Shown: positions 19,260 through 29,279 of the stretch, in pieces | Layout: each line of letters begins with the position of its first letter | How positions within the stretch are numbered: position 1 is the first letter of the stretch | DNA from: Faecalimicrobium dakarense | GTDB taxonomy: Bacteria; Bacillota; Clostridia; Peptostreptococcales; Peptostreptococcaceae | Assembly (NCBI RefSeq): GCF_000499525.1 | Contig: NZ_HG529431.1 | Location: 29,249 to 93,248, forward strand | Direction of reading: 5' to 3' | DNA length: 64,000 nucleotides | Program-made: the position numbers and the translations under genes | Notes under the pieces: generated by a model | Seen by the model: the letters and a program-made list of their open reading frames with translations, nothing else | The model's database searches: none | Told to the model about the DNA's origin: nothing

Positions 19260-21011
19260 TTAATATATAAAATTGACTATTAATTTTCCTGAATCTTTCT
19301 TATTTTTCATGTTCCCAAAGTTGAAATTAGCCTCTAAATTATTAGACATTTGATTTGTATTTAGATTTAATATTATAGAAGGATTCTTATGATTTAAAGT
19401 TCCAATATGATTATTGTTAAATTTAATATCACTTAATTTTAATTTTCCTTCTACCTTTAATTGTACTGCTTTTATATTTTTAAATTCATTGTGACTAGTC
19501 GCTATCTCTCTGTCAATACCTCTAGCCCTAATCATAGTTGGTGAACTTCCTTTGTCTATTTGTATACTCATATTTCGAGTTTCGTTATATTGTTTTTCAT
19601 TTCTTTTATTTTTATCATTTCCTACAGTAGCATAAGCTTCTACTTCATATCCATTTTCACTATTTTGCCATTCATAAACTATATCTCCATTAGATTGACT
19701 TGTACTATATTTTTCTCCATACACGATCATTCCATATCCTGATGAAACTTTTTCTTTATCTATTGCTAATTTACCGTCAATAATAAAATTAGCTTTATTA
19801 CTATTATGTTTAGTAAATAAAACTTCATACCATGTTCCATTTTCATTACCTTGTAATGTATATTTACCATTATTCAAATTTAAATTTTCAGTTTTACCTA
19901 CTTCTTTTACTCCATAAAATGTTGCATGATTCAAATTAATTTTTATATTTTTAAGTATTGTATGTGGACTTACATAAATTTTAATTTTATCAATATCACT
20001 CGCCTTACTTGATGTATTATGAACCTCTGCTTGATTATTTTGATAGTCTGGATTGTATCCTATATAAGCATTTGAGTGCCCACTATTACCATTATCGTTA
20101 TCTCCTCTGATATAAAACTCTTCTTGATTCCTTAAATCTTGATGCCCAAATTTTCCGTTATCATCTATCCATGTATATAAAGAATCCTTATATAATCCAT
20201 TTTGTTCTTCAAATTTAGATTTATCTGCAGTCCAAAATCCTATCGCTAAAGATTTTTCCTTATCTATATCATCAGGATGTGGAATTTCATCTTTAGGCGG
20301 CTCTATCGGTGGTTTTTCTGGTTCTTCCGGCTCTGCTGTACCTCCACCAGTAATATTATCTAATCTTGACACTACCTCAAACTCATATTTATTAAAATTA
20401 TCTTTTTTACTTTCATATCCCATGGTTACTTTATATGGATTATTTCCAGTTATTATAAATGGTAGGGTATTAGCTTTTATAGTTCCATCCTTTACGAAAT
20501 CAATTTTAACTCCATTTTTATCAATAATTGATATAGTATACTTAATATTTCTATTTTCTTTATCTATTTCTACTGTATATTTAGAATCATAATTACTTTC
20601 TCTATTGCCTATTATTATATATTGATAATTAAACTTTGATATAGTCTTGTCATCTAGTTTTGGTTTAATTACCTCTACAACTCCTTTTTCCAAAATATCC
20701 TCTTTGTCATTAATTTTTTGAATTTTTTCATTTTTTGTTTCTGCCACTAATTCATAATCATATGCATTTTTATTTCCATCTTTATCCAAAAGTAATTTTA
20801 TACTTTTTGCTTGCTCTAAATCATTAGTCAAATATTTATTAATATCATTCATAGTTAATTGACCGCTATTTATATTCCCTTGTTCTTTAACTGATGTAGT
20901 TGATTTATTTATAATTTTATATCCTATAAATATAACTGTAGTAATTATAAAAATAGAAACTAATAATTCTAGCAATGTAAATCCTTTATTATTTAGTTTT
21001 TTCAAATACAC
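19260..21011 (-). CDS. Large pilin-like protein, probable pilus tip protein (PilK-like)
   Basis: 583 residues. A short leader ends in NNKG, followed by the pilin signature FTLLELLVSIFIITTVIFIG (cut expected between G10 and F11). After a globular part up to about 215 comes a proline/glutamate hinge (PEEPEKPPIEPPKDEIPHPD), then a domain of about 330 residues rich in N, G, Y and T with no motif I recognise; it could be an adhesive or carbohydrate-binding head. Position after pilT and before pilD, and the size, resemble the large minor pilin PilK of C. difficile. Tip position is inferred from the general rule that large minor pilins cap the fibre. Confidence 0.75.
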   Translation of the reverse strand: MYLKKLNNKGFTLLELLVSIFIITTVIFIGYKIINKSTTSVKEQGNINSGQLTMNDINKYLTNDLEQAKSIKLLLDKDGNKNAYDYELVAETKNEKIQKINDKEDILEKGVVEVIKPKLDDKTISKFNYQYIIIGNRESNYDSKYTVEIDKENRNIKYTISIIDKNGVKIDFVKDGTIKANTLPFIITGNNPYKVTMGYESKKDNFNKYEFEVVSRLDNITGGGTAEPEEPEKPPIEPPKDEIPHPDDIDKEKSLAIGFWTADKSKFEEQNGLYKDSLYTWIDDNGKFGHQDLRNQEEFYIRGDNDNGNSGHSNAYIGYNPDYQNNQAEVHNTSSKASDIDKIKIYVSPHTILKNIKINLNHATFYGVKEVGKTENLNLNNGKYTLQGNENGTWYEVLFTKHNSNKANFIIDGKLAIDKEKVSSGYGMIVYGEKYSTSQSNGDIVYEWQNSENGYEVEAYATVGNDKNKRNEKQYNETRNMSIQIDKGSSPTMIRARGIDREIATSHNEFKNIKAVQLKVEGKLKLSDIKFNNNHIGTLNHKNPSIILNLNTNQMSNNLEANFNFGNMKNKKDSGKLIVNFIY

Positions 21012-21034
21012 TTTCCCCCAATATATAATAATAT

Positions 21035-22099
21035 TTAGTAGTTCATACCACCCATTAGTCTTGAAGTATATTCATAGTCAGAACATCTACTTAAAACACT
21101 TTCTTTAGAAATTTTACCTTGTCTATATAAATTAGTAAGTTCTTGATCCATTGATTGCATCCCAATTTTTGATCCTGTTTGTATTATATTTTGAATTTGA
21201 TAAGTCTTATTTTCTCTTATTAAATTTCTTATAGCTGGTGTTGTTATCATAACTTCAAGAGCTGCCACTCTATTTCTTCCATCTATCGTTGGTATTAATT
21301 GTTGAGATACTATACCTTCACAAACAGTAGATAGTTGTGTTCTTATTTGTTGCTGTTGCTCCGCTGGGAACATATCTACTATTCTATCTATAGTCTTAGC
21401 AGATCCTATCGTATGAAGTGTAGAAAATACTAAATGACCTGTTTCTGCTGCTGTTAATGCTATAGAAACTGTTTCTGGATCCCTCATCTCTCCTACCAAA
21501 ATAACATCTGGATCTTGTCTAAGCGTTGCTCTAAGTGCTGAATTAAAGCTTTCTGTATCACTGCCAATTTCCCTTTGATTTACTATGCTTTTTTTATGAT
21601 GATGTACATATTCAATTGGATCTTCTAGTGTTATTATGTGTCTTTCTTTATTAGTATTTATTATATCTATCAAACTCGCTAATGTTGTACTTTTACCACT
21701 ACCTGTTGGTCCTGTTACTAGAACTAAACCTTTATGTTTTTGGGCAAATGTAGCCATAACATCTGGTAATCCTAAAGTCTGAAATGTAGGTATTGTTGCC
21801 GTTATAGTTCTTATTGCAATTGCATAGTTGCCTTTTTGTTTGTATGCATTAACCCTAAATCTATCTCCATTGTCAAGAGCTACAGAGAAATCTACTTCTC
21901 CATGTTCTTGCAATCTTTTGAAGTTTTTAGGTGTTGTTATTTCCCTGGACATATCTTCTGTATCTTGTGGTGTTAAGTTCTCATCTCTAAGATTTACAAA
22001 CTTTCCTTTTATTCTTGCTCTTGGTGGACAATCAACTGTTATATGTACATCTGATGCTCCAAGTTCTACTGCTATTTCTAATAGCGCAAATATATTCAT
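21035..22099 (-). CDS. pilT: Pilus retraction ATPase PilT
   Basis: Hexameric AAA-like ATPase that depolymerises pili. 354 residues. Walker A VTGPTGSGKSTTLASLI near residue 130, Asp-box and Walker B DPDVILVGEMRDPETVS, His-box TGHLVFSTLHTIGSAKTIDR, and the C-terminal retraction motif AIRNLIRE (in TTPAIRNLIRENK), which separates PilT from PilB. It lies inside the pilus cluster between two minor pilins, so twitching-type retraction is expected. Confidence 0.95.
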   Translation of the reverse strand: MNIFALLEIAVELGASDVHITVDCPPRARIKGKFVNLRDENLTPQDTEDMSREITTPKNFKRLQEHGEVDFSVALDNGDRFRVNAYKQKGNYAIAIRTITATIPTFQTLGLPDVMATFAQKHKGLVLVTGPTGSGKSTTLASLIDIINTNKERHIITLEDPIEYVHHHKKSIVNQREIGSDTESFNSALRATLRQDPDVILVGEMRDPETVSIALTAAETGHLVFSTLHTIGSAKTIDRIVDMFPAEQQQQIRTQLSTVCEGIVSQQLIPTIDGRNRVAALEVMITTPAIRNLIRENKTYQIQNIIQTGSKIGMQSMDQELTNLYRQGKISKESVLSRCSDYEYTSRLMGGMNY

Positions 22100-22125
22100 A
22101 TAAGTATTTATCTCCTTACTAAAAT

Positions 22126-23214
22126 TTATTTTGAGAATGCAATAAATATATCACTTCTTATACTAGAGTTCGGACCAGATATATCTCCATCTCTTAATTT
22201 AATTCCACCATTAAACTCTAATGTTATCCCTTTTTTACTTTTATCTATCTTTTTTCTAATATTTTTGTTTACTTTATCTATCTTTTCTCCATTTATGATT
22301 AAATCATTTAGTTGCATACCTGTATGCTCTATATAGATATCTATATAATCATAATCATTATATGAAAAACCATATTCTTTATAAACTTTATGGGTTTCAT
22401 CTCTATTTATGATATCCATTTGCATAAAAGGATTTCCATTTAATATCCCATCTGGCATGTACTGAATTTTTATTTTATCATTTTTGATACTTATATTCTC
22501 TGGCCCTAGAGATCTAACTTGATTACTTGATATTGTTGTTTCATTAGCAACCTTAAATGATTCATTTGGTTTATCTAAATCCCAATCATCAGTAGTATGT
22601 ATTCTTATGTGATATTCGCTTAGTGGCTTTGGCGTATGAGAATCATCTCCATCTTGATTTTCATTATCTTCTGATAAATTTGAAGAAGATGCCAATATTC
22701 TTATACCTTCTAGACTAGTATCTTTTTTACTAAAATACTTATCCTCAAGTTCTACATTTATATCAATATTATACTCGTAATCATTAAAAGATGAGGATAT
22801 CATATTTGAATTATTGTATTTTTTATTACCTTGTATTAACTTTCTTTCAATATCTAACGTTATATTGTATTTATTTTTACTACCATTTTCATTTATAAGT
22901 ATATGAGAGTACTCCTTTTTAGACTTATCATTATTAAATAATATTTCTTCTGATTTATCTTTACTTTGGTTTGAATCATTATATATTATTAGTCTTCTTT
23001 CTCTATTATCTAACGGCTTATTTTTAATTTGTTTTCTCAGATTTTCTATTTCTGTTTGAGCTACATTTAAAGCTTTTATATCTCTATCATTTTTTGTATT
23101 AACTCTAATAGTAGTATTTAATATCCTAAAGAAAGCAAACATTATAAGTGTAATAATAGCTAATGATACTAATAATTCTAATAATGTAAAACCTTCATTT
23201 GTATTATTTTTCAT
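22126..23214 (-). CDS. Minor pilin, PilJ/PilW-like
   Basis: 362 residues. The leader MKNNTNEG is followed by FTLLELLVSLAIITLIMFAF with Glu5 after the cut site, the mark of class III/IVa pilins. The rest is a long hydrophilic body with an acidic linker (SEDNENQDGDDSHTPKP) at about 195-212 and a C-terminal domain of about 150 residues. Its layout (pilin stalk, charged linker, separate head) is like the PilK-like protein, on a smaller scale. Positioned in the pilus operon, 27 nt before pilT. I would compare it with PilU/PilV of C. difficile. Confidence 0.78.
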   Translation of the reverse strand: MKNNTNEGFTLLELLVSLAIITLIMFAFFRILNTTIRVNTKNDRDIKALNVAQTEIENLRKQIKNKPLDNRERRLIIYNDSNQSKDKSEEILFNNDKSKKEYSHILINENGSKNKYNITLDIERKLIQGNKKYNNSNMISSSFNDYEYNIDINVELEDKYFSKKDTSLEGIRILASSSNLSEDNENQDGDDSHTPKPLSEYHIRIHTTDDWDLDKPNESFKVANETTISSNQVRSLGPENISIKNDKIKIQYMPDGILNGNPFMQMDIINRDETHKVYKEYGFSYNDYDYIDIYIEHTGMQLNDLIINGEKIDKVNKNIRKKIDKSKKGITLEFNGGIKLRDGDISGPNSSIRSDIFIAFSK

Positions 23215-23217
23215 ATA

Positions 23218-23682
23218 TTATTTGCTCCTCCAAGAAATAACTTCATAATCTATGTTACATGTCTCTTTATATTTCTCTCCACTTACATCACTAACTGTTA
23301 CATTTATCTTACTACTTAAACTTTCTTTAATTTCTTTAATTTTTAGAGTAAATGTTGTAGAGTTATTTGTTTCTTTTTCTGTTATATTGACATCAATATT
23401 TGCTATTTCATCACTCGTCCATGTTTTATGGTTAATATTATATAATTCATCCCCTTTGCTAACATCTACACTTTCTATAAATTCAGATATTATGTCTTCT
23501 ATAACAGATTCTGCATCATATTTTTTCTGTAAAGATTCCTGATTTTTAGTTGTAGACTTTAGCTGATTTCCAATTTGTATAGTAAATGAAAGTATAATTA
23601 TAGTAACAATAGCCATCGCTAATATAACTAACGTCATTGATGAACCATTGTTTCTCTTTAACTTATTAATATATTCCTTCAA
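23218..23682 (-). CDS. PilX-like minor pilus protein
   Basis: 154 residues with a TTG start at 23682, chosen because AAGGTGGTGG lies before it; the ATG seven codons upstream has no such site. The start is basic (LKEYINKLKRNNGSS) and leads into a hydrophobic helix (MTLVILAMAIVTIIILSFTI), then a soluble body. It lacks the standard GFTLxE site, so it may be a PilX-type component with an altered cleavage site. It overlaps nothing and is 3 nt from the next minor pilin, so coupled expression is likely. Confidence 0.7.
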   Translation of the reverse strand: MKEYINKLKRNNGSSMTLVILAMAIVTIIILSFTIQIGNQLKSTTKNQESLQKKYDAESVIEDIISEFIESVDVSKGDELYNINHKTWTSDEIANIDVNITEKETNNSTTFTLKIKEIKESLSSKINVTVSDVSGEKYKETCNIDYEVISWRSK

Positions 23683-23767
23683 TATTCCACCACCTTTATG
23701 CAAATAAATTGCATCTCAGAAAATTATCTATAAGATGCAATTTAAAATATGTCATATTAAATTATTA

Positions 23768-24670
23768 TTAATTCAATGTATCTTGGAACGGATTGTACTT
23801 GCCATGCTTCCAAGTCGCTGGATTATCAGTCTCTAACTTGATTATATCTTTATCTGAACTATAAACTATAAAGTCAATATTTGCTGATATATCTCCACTT
23901 GCTTTTGATGTTACTTTCACATCTATAGTATTTGATGCATCTCCTACGCAATCGGGGTCTGGTTTTCTTCCTCCACTTTGAGTCGGTGTTCCATATAGAA
24001 CATTTCCTTCAAGCATATTTTTACATTCTTTATCTAAGTGATAATTAGTATCTTCTATAGTCCAATATACCCTTTTAGCAGTTTCCTTTTTTACTTCAGT
24101 CATTTTAGCACTCATATTATAATCCATTACTTGTGTTATATTCTTTTGTTCTTCCAGGTAATAAATTAGTTCTCTTATTCTTCTATAGTCTCCCTCTACA
24201 TTTAATGACATTGGTATTGCATAGAAATTAGTATAGTTTACACTATCTGATATTTGATAGTTGTTTAATTTTATATCTAAACTTTTCATAATCTTATCAA
24301 GCCCTATTAAAAATAAACCATCTTCCATATCATGACTTAGTTGTCTACTTTTTGCTTTAGCTTCTCTTGTTAAGCTATCTAGTTTTTCTTGTTTTACAGG
24401 GAGTTCTTCTAATTCTTGCTTATAACCATTTAACTCGCTTAATGAACTTTCAAGATTATTTTTAGATTTCATAAATTGAGTAAATTTAGGAAACACGAAA
24501 AAATAACCATATAAACCTAAAATTAAAACTACTCCTAATGTGACCAATAACCCCTTAGCGCTAACTTCTTTTTTTAATATATCTGTTTTAAATAAGTCTT
24601 TTATATCTGTTTGCCATATGCTCTTTTTATCTTCAACTTCTTTGTTAGATTCTTTTATTAATTTACTCAT
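23768..24670 (-). CDS. pilO: Type IV pilus inner-membrane protein PilO
   Basis: 300 residues. Short cytoplasmic start, one membrane segment at about 43-63 (LLVTLGVVLILGLYGYFFVF), coiled coil (about 70-115), then the ferredoxin-like core typical of PilO (IPMSLNVEGDYRRIRELIYY). It has an insertion between about 200 and 250 with two or three cysteines (HLDKECKN, PDPDCVGD), which could form a disulphide outside the cell. The start overlaps the end of pilMN by 8 nt, so translation is coupled. Works with PilM and PilN as the alignment platform. Confidence 0.83.
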   Translation of the reverse strand: MSKLIKESNKEVEDKKSIWQTDIKDLFKTDILKKEVSAKGLLVTLGVVLILGLYGYFFVFPKFTQFMKSKNNLESSLSELNGYKQELEELPVKQEKLDSLTREAKAKSRQLSHDMEDGLFLIGLDKIMKSLDIKLNNYQISDSVNYTNFYAIPMSLNVEGDYRRIRELIYYLEEQKNITQVMDYNMSAKMTEVKKETAKRVYWTIEDTNYHLDKECKNMLEGNVLYGTPTQSGGRKPDPDCVGDASNTIDVKVTSKASGDISANIDFIVYSSDKDIIKLETDNPATWKHGKYNPFQDTLN

Positions 24671-26264
24671 TAGTTATCATTCCCTCCTTTAATTTAGCTG
24701 TTATGCTAAAGCTATAGGAAGTTTTCTTACTATTTTCATCTTCTGATATTTTCTCAGTTACTCCTGAAAACTTAACTTCTTCAAAATAAGGTAATAACTT
24801 AATATTATATACAAATTTAGCAGCATCAGTTGGAGTAGCTGCACTACCTCTCATACTTATGCTATTAGGTACTTTATCATATAAAGGAATTTCTTTATTT
24901 TCTGTTTTACTATCCTCAGTTTTATTCTCATCATTTGAATCATTATTAATATTTTCATTACTTGTACTATTTTCTTGTTTTTCATCTTTTGGTGTATAAG
25001 ATAATCTTAAGTTTTCTAGCCAAACTTTATAAGGAATATTTTTATCTATAGCCGTAAGCATGTCTCCCCATCTAGGCTCTTTATTTATAAGCTTGTCGTA
25101 TATTTCTATTTCTTCTTGCTTAAGTTTAATCTTATTTTCTATATTATCAATTTGCTTATATTCTTCTTTAATCTCTGCTATTTGAGTATTAACTCCTTCT
25201 AGCTTATTATCAGTTAATTTTTTCATCATAATTAATGAAAGTATCGGTATGTAAAGTACAACTAATCCTAATGGAATTATCTTTAAAATTTTTGATATCT
25301 GTTTTTTTCTCTCTTGTTGTCTTTTAACTTCTAAAGGTAATAAATTCATTCTATTGTATTGAGATTTTTCAGATTCTCTTAACATACATCCTATAATGTC
25401 AACTATCATATTAAGCTCACTATATTGAATATCCCCTTTTATATCCGTATATATATCGTATAAATTCTCTATACCTGATATTATTTCGCTACTAAACAGT
25501 TTAGAGAAATTTTTTCTAATTTCTTCATTATGAGCATATTTTCCGACTATCAAAATAGTATCTACTATCTTCCCAAAGTTCCTTGATGAGTAATAGTTCA
25601 TAAGGCCATTAGCTTCATCAACTAGTCTCATATAATCATAATCTTGTGCATTGTTGCCTAACTTAACAGGAACGTTATCGTGAATATAAAGAGAATCTTC
25701 TTTATATATTTCTATAGCACTACTATAATCTCCAGTATCAACAATCATAATATCACTATATTCGACTTCTTTTAATACTCTTGAATATGATGCTGGTAAT
25801 ATATCTATACACTCTAGTTTTAAGTTATTTTCAGTAAAAATATCTATTATAGTTTCAGCTTCTTTAGTGTATAAACCAGCTAGTATTAAATCTAAATATT
25901 CTTCACCCTGGTCACTAAACTCCCTTAATACCTCATATGAAAAATTATACTCCTCTCTCTCAAGAGAAATCATTTCATCTATTTCCATAGACATAATAGC
26001 ATCTAAATCTTTTGAATCTATTTTGGCTATCTTATTAGATTTAACTATTACATCATTCGTGTTTAAACATAAAATAGCACTCTTTGCCTTTGATTTATTT
26101 ATTTTAAGAGCGTATTTTAATAAATTATATTTATCTGTGAAATTTGGTTCTACGTCATCTGATGATAAAAAATATACATCATCTATGATGAATTTGTCTT
26201 TCTTATAATATCCATCAACTACAGAAATAAAATCTCCATAGTAGGATATATAAAGTCTACTCAT
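24663..26264 (-). CDS. Fused PilM-PilN assembly protein
   Basis: 533 residues. The first 310 are an actin-like PilM domain (SAILCLNTNDVIVKS, DIMIVDTGDYSSAIEIYKE, RNFGKIVDTILIVG). A membrane segment at about 330-350 (IIPLGLVVLYIPILSLIMMK) begins the PilN part, with coiled coil and a periplasm-like fold interrupted by an N/S/E/D-rich stretch (about 435-470). In Gram-negative bacteria PilM and PilN are separate and PilM binds the PilN tail; here they are one chain, as reported for C. difficile. Follows pilC with 14 nt between. Confidence 0.85.
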   Translation of the reverse strand: MSRLYISYYGDFISVVDGYYKKDKFIIDDVYFLSSDDVEPNFTDKYNLLKYALKINKSKAKSAILCLNTNDVIVKSNKIAKIDSKDLDAIMSMEIDEMISLEREEYNFSYEVLREFSDQGEEYLDLILAGLYTKEAETIIDIFTENNLKLECIDILPASYSRVLKEVEYSDIMIVDTGDYSSAIEIYKEDSLYIHDNVPVKLGNNAQDYDYMRLVDEANGLMNYYSSRNFGKIVDTILIVGKYAHNEEIRKNFSKLFSSEIISGIENLYDIYTDIKGDIQYSELNMIVDIIGCMLRESEKSQYNRMNLLPLEVKRQQERKKQISKILKIIPLGLVVLYIPILSLIMMKKLTDNKLEGVNTQIAEIKEEYKQIDNIENKIKLKQEEIEIYDKLINKEPRWGDMLTAIDKNIPYKVWLENLRLSYTPKDEKQENSTSNENINNDSNDENKTEDSKTENKEIPLYDKVPNSISMRGSAATPTDAAKFVYNIKLLPYFEEVKFSGVTEKISEDENSKKTSYSFSITAKLKEGMITNE

Positions 26265-26278
26265 TTGTATATTTCCTC

Positions 26279-27487
26279 CTAAATCGCGTCATAAATACTT
26301 AACATTGGTAAAAATACACCTATTACTAAAAATGCTACCATTACCCCAACCATTACTATCATTATTGGTTCAATCATTGACACCATTCTATTTAAATATA
26401 TTTCTGACTCATGTTCATAAAACTCTGACATTTGGTCACTTATATTCTCTAATTGACCAGTTTGCTCTCCTATAGAAAGCATTTGTATAAGAACAGGATC
26501 AAAGTAACCCGATTTTTCAAGATTATCTGCCAAAGTTTCCCCTCTTATAACCCCTTCTTTTGCCTCTTGTACTGCTTTTTCTGCTATTGAGTTATTTAAA
26601 CCCTCTCTTATATAATCTAACCCTTGAAGTAATGGGAATCCCGTTGAAACAAACAAATAAAGTGCCTTAGAAAATCTCATTGATACAATGGCATTTATAC
26701 CTTTATTAAGTAAAGGTATTTTTGTAACTAAAACATCTTTATTGTGCCTACCTATAGGTGTTTTTATATACTTCTTGAGTAATAAAGATCCAATTATTAT
26801 TGCTATTAAAACTAGATACCAGTATTTTTTCATAAACATACCTATATTCATTATAAATCTGCTTAAAGGTGGCATAGTTGCTCCAACTTCTACGATAGAT
26901 TCCATCATCTTTGGCATTACAAAGCTAGTAAATATAAATAACATAATAAAGCTTACTAGTCCAACTATAGTTGGATATGTGGATGCATTCCTTATTTTTT
27001 GAGTTATCCTATGTTCTCTCTCATAAAATGTAGACATGCTTTTTAATACATCTTCAAGAGTTCCTGTAGCCTCTCCAGTTGCCACCATTGCTGATAATAG
27101 CTTAGGAAACTTTGATTTATCATCTAACATAGAATCTGCTAAAGTTGAACCTGATTTTATATCATTTACTAAACGATTTATTTCTTCTGATAATAGCTTA
27201 TTACCTGACCTTTTTGCTAAACTCTCTAGACCGCTTATACTATTTATACCTGATGAAATTATTATTCCATATTGTCTACAGAAGTGGCTTATTGTATCTG
27301 ATTTAAGCTTTTTCTTAGAGTTTTTATTATTACTAAATAAAGAGTACTCTCTATGTTCTTTAATTTCTAAAGCTCTAATTTTTTTCTCTTTTAGCTTTCT
27401 TCTAGCATCATTAAAATCATTGGCAGTTATTATCCCCTTGGTTTTCTTGCCATTTAACATTAACGCTGTATATTTGTAATTCTTCAT
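26279..27487 (-). CDS. pilC: Pilus assembly platform protein PilC
   Basis: 402 residues, GspF/PilC family. Two repeated cytoplasmic helical domains (about 60-190 and 265-390), each followed by membrane helices. Family signature regions: ISSGINSISGLESLAKRSGN, MVATGEATGTLEDVLKSMS, and LIQMLSIGEQTGQLENISDQ. PilC sits in the membrane and passes the ATPase movement to the pilin pool. 11 nt after pilB. Confidence 0.93.
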   Translation of the reverse strand: MKNYKYTALMLNGKKTKGIITANDFNDARRKLKEKKIRALEIKEHREYSLFSNNKNSKKKLKSDTISHFCRQYGIIISSGINSISGLESLAKRSGNKLLSEEINRLVNDIKSGSTLADSMLDDKSKFPKLLSAMVATGEATGTLEDVLKSMSTFYEREHRITQKIRNASTYPTIVGLVSFIMLFIFTSFVMPKMMESIVEVGATMPPLSRFIMNIGMFMKKYWYLVLIAIIIGSLLLKKYIKTPIGRHNKDVLVTKIPLLNKGINAIVSMRFSKALYLFVSTGFPLLQGLDYIREGLNNSIAEKAVQEAKEGVIRGETLADNLEKSGYFDPVLIQMLSIGEQTGQLENISDQMSEFYEHESEIYLNRMVSMIEPIMIVMVGVMVAFLVIGVFLPMLSIYDAI

Positions 27488-27498
27488 CTAACCACCTC

Positions 27499-29183
27499 TT
27501 ATTGAGCTGTGAATGTTACCTTTAACATTTCTTCTATTGTAGTAGTTCCGTCTAAAACTTTTCTTACTGCATCATCTTTTAAAACTTGCATTCCATGTTG
27601 TTTTGCCATCTCTAATATTTCATCTTCTTTTGCACCTGAATTTATTAAATTTCTTATCTCTTTATTCATCATAAGAAATTCATAAACACCAATTCTACCT
27701 TTATATCCTTGATTACCACATCTAGGGCAACCTACTGTTTTGTATAAAGTCACTTCTTCATTTGCTAAACATCCTAAGGCCTGTTTTTCTCCCAATTCAG
27801 CGTTATATGGTTCTTTACAATCATCACATAACTTTCTTACTAAACGTTGAGATACAACACCTATTACAGATGATGTTATCAAATAACTGGCAACATTCAT
27901 ATCTATAAGTCTTGATATTGCACCTATTGATGTATTTGCATGAAGCGTACTTAAAACTAAGTGACCTGTTAGAGATGCCCTTATTGCAATTTCTGCTGTA
28001 TTTAAATCCCTTATTTCCCCAACCATTATAATATCCGGATCTTGACGCATAAAAGCCCTTAATGCATTTGCAAAATCAAGACCTGCTTTTACATTTATTT
28101 GTGATTGATTTATACCTTCAAGCTCATATTCTATTGGATCTTCTATAGTTAATATATTTTGCTCTACGCTATTTAATTGATTAAGCATTGAATACAGTGT
28201 AGTTGTTTTACCGCTTCCTGTTGGTCCTACTACTAATATAAGACCATACGGCTTTGATAATAACTCATCATATGCTTTAATATTATCATCATTTAAACCA
28301 AGTCCATGTTTTCCAACCATAAAGCTAGCTTTATCAAGTACTCTCATAACTACTTTTTCATCTTTACTAGTTGGCATTGTCGATACTCTAAAATCTATAC
28401 TCTTGTTATCTATATTTTGAATAATTCTGCCATCCTGAGGAAGTCTTTTTTCCGATATATTAAGCCCTGCCATGATTTTTATACGACTCACTACTGCTTT
28501 ATATGGCTTGGCACTTGTTTTCATATGCTCTCTAAGTAGACCATCTATCCTAAATCTAATCCTCATAAAATCGCCGTCTTGTTCAATATGTATGTCACTA
28601 GCTTTTATTCTAACAGCGCTTTCCATTACACTATGTACTAGTCTTACTATTGGTGCTGCATTTACATCGTCATCTAAATTTATTTCATCATGAGCACTTT
28701 CTTTTTTGTTTGAACATACTCATTTATTGCTTTACTTAAATCTGCATTTGAGTAAGATGAATCTATCGCTTGATTAATTTCTCCTATACTTGATATGTAT
28801 GGTATTATATTTTTTCCGGATATACGGCGTATATCTTGCATAGCTACTCTATCTTGTGGGTCTGCCATTGCTACTGATAAATTATTGTTTTCTATTTTAA
28901 ATGGGAATATTGTATATCTTTTACATATATTTTCTGGTATTAGACTTGTTGCTCTTGGGTCTATTATTGATGGTGTTAGTAATACACTTTCTATATTTAA
29001 AAGATCTGTAAGTACTGATGTTAGTGTCTCTGCACTTATTAGACCTTGCTCTATTAAAATTTCTCCGATTCTTTTACCTGTACCTCTCTGAAGAGATAAG
29101 GCTCTTTCTAGTTGCTCGTTGGATATATATCCGCTCTCAACTAATTTATCCCCTATCCTTACTTTTTGTGACATTTTACTCAC
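27499..29183 (-). CDS. pilB: Pilus extension ATPase PilB, frame broken at an A-run
   Basis: Drives pilus assembly. Two pieces: 28680-29183 is the N-terminal MshEN-type domain, with two copies of a nonapeptide-like motif (RIGDKLVESGYISNEQL and RIGEILIEQGLISAETL), a fold known to bind cyclic-di-GMP in related ATPases. 27499-28626 holds the motor: RLPQDGRI, Walker A VVGPTGSGKTTTLYSML, MRQDPDIIMVGEIRD, a four-cysteine zinc site (CDDCKEP and CPRCGNQGYKGRIG). The pieces join if the 6-base run at 28702-28707 held 7, giving ESAHDEINLDDDVNAAPIV and a protein of about 561 residues. Behind a terminator that ends most pilin transcripts (29237-29269). Confidence 0.93.
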
Positions 29184-29236
29184 CTCTTCTCATGTTAATT
29201 ATATCATTTTTTATTATTTCATATTTAAATTACATT

Positions 29237-29269
29237 AAAAAAAGAAGTTTACATGTAGTAAATCTTCTC
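29237..29269 (-). terminator. Terminator between the pilins and pilB
   Basis: GAAGATTTAC / GTAAACTTC stem followed by TTTTTTT. It would let pilin mRNA exceed machinery mRNA, with partial read-through into pilB. Confidence 0.78.
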
Positions 29270-29279
29270 TTTAATATTT

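Noticed and set aside
28680..28707. pilB, mfd, galU and pncB as true pseudogenes
   Set aside because: All breaks are single-base run-length changes with intact sequence on both sides, spread over unrelated genes, some of them normally essential. Sequence error is the simpler reading.
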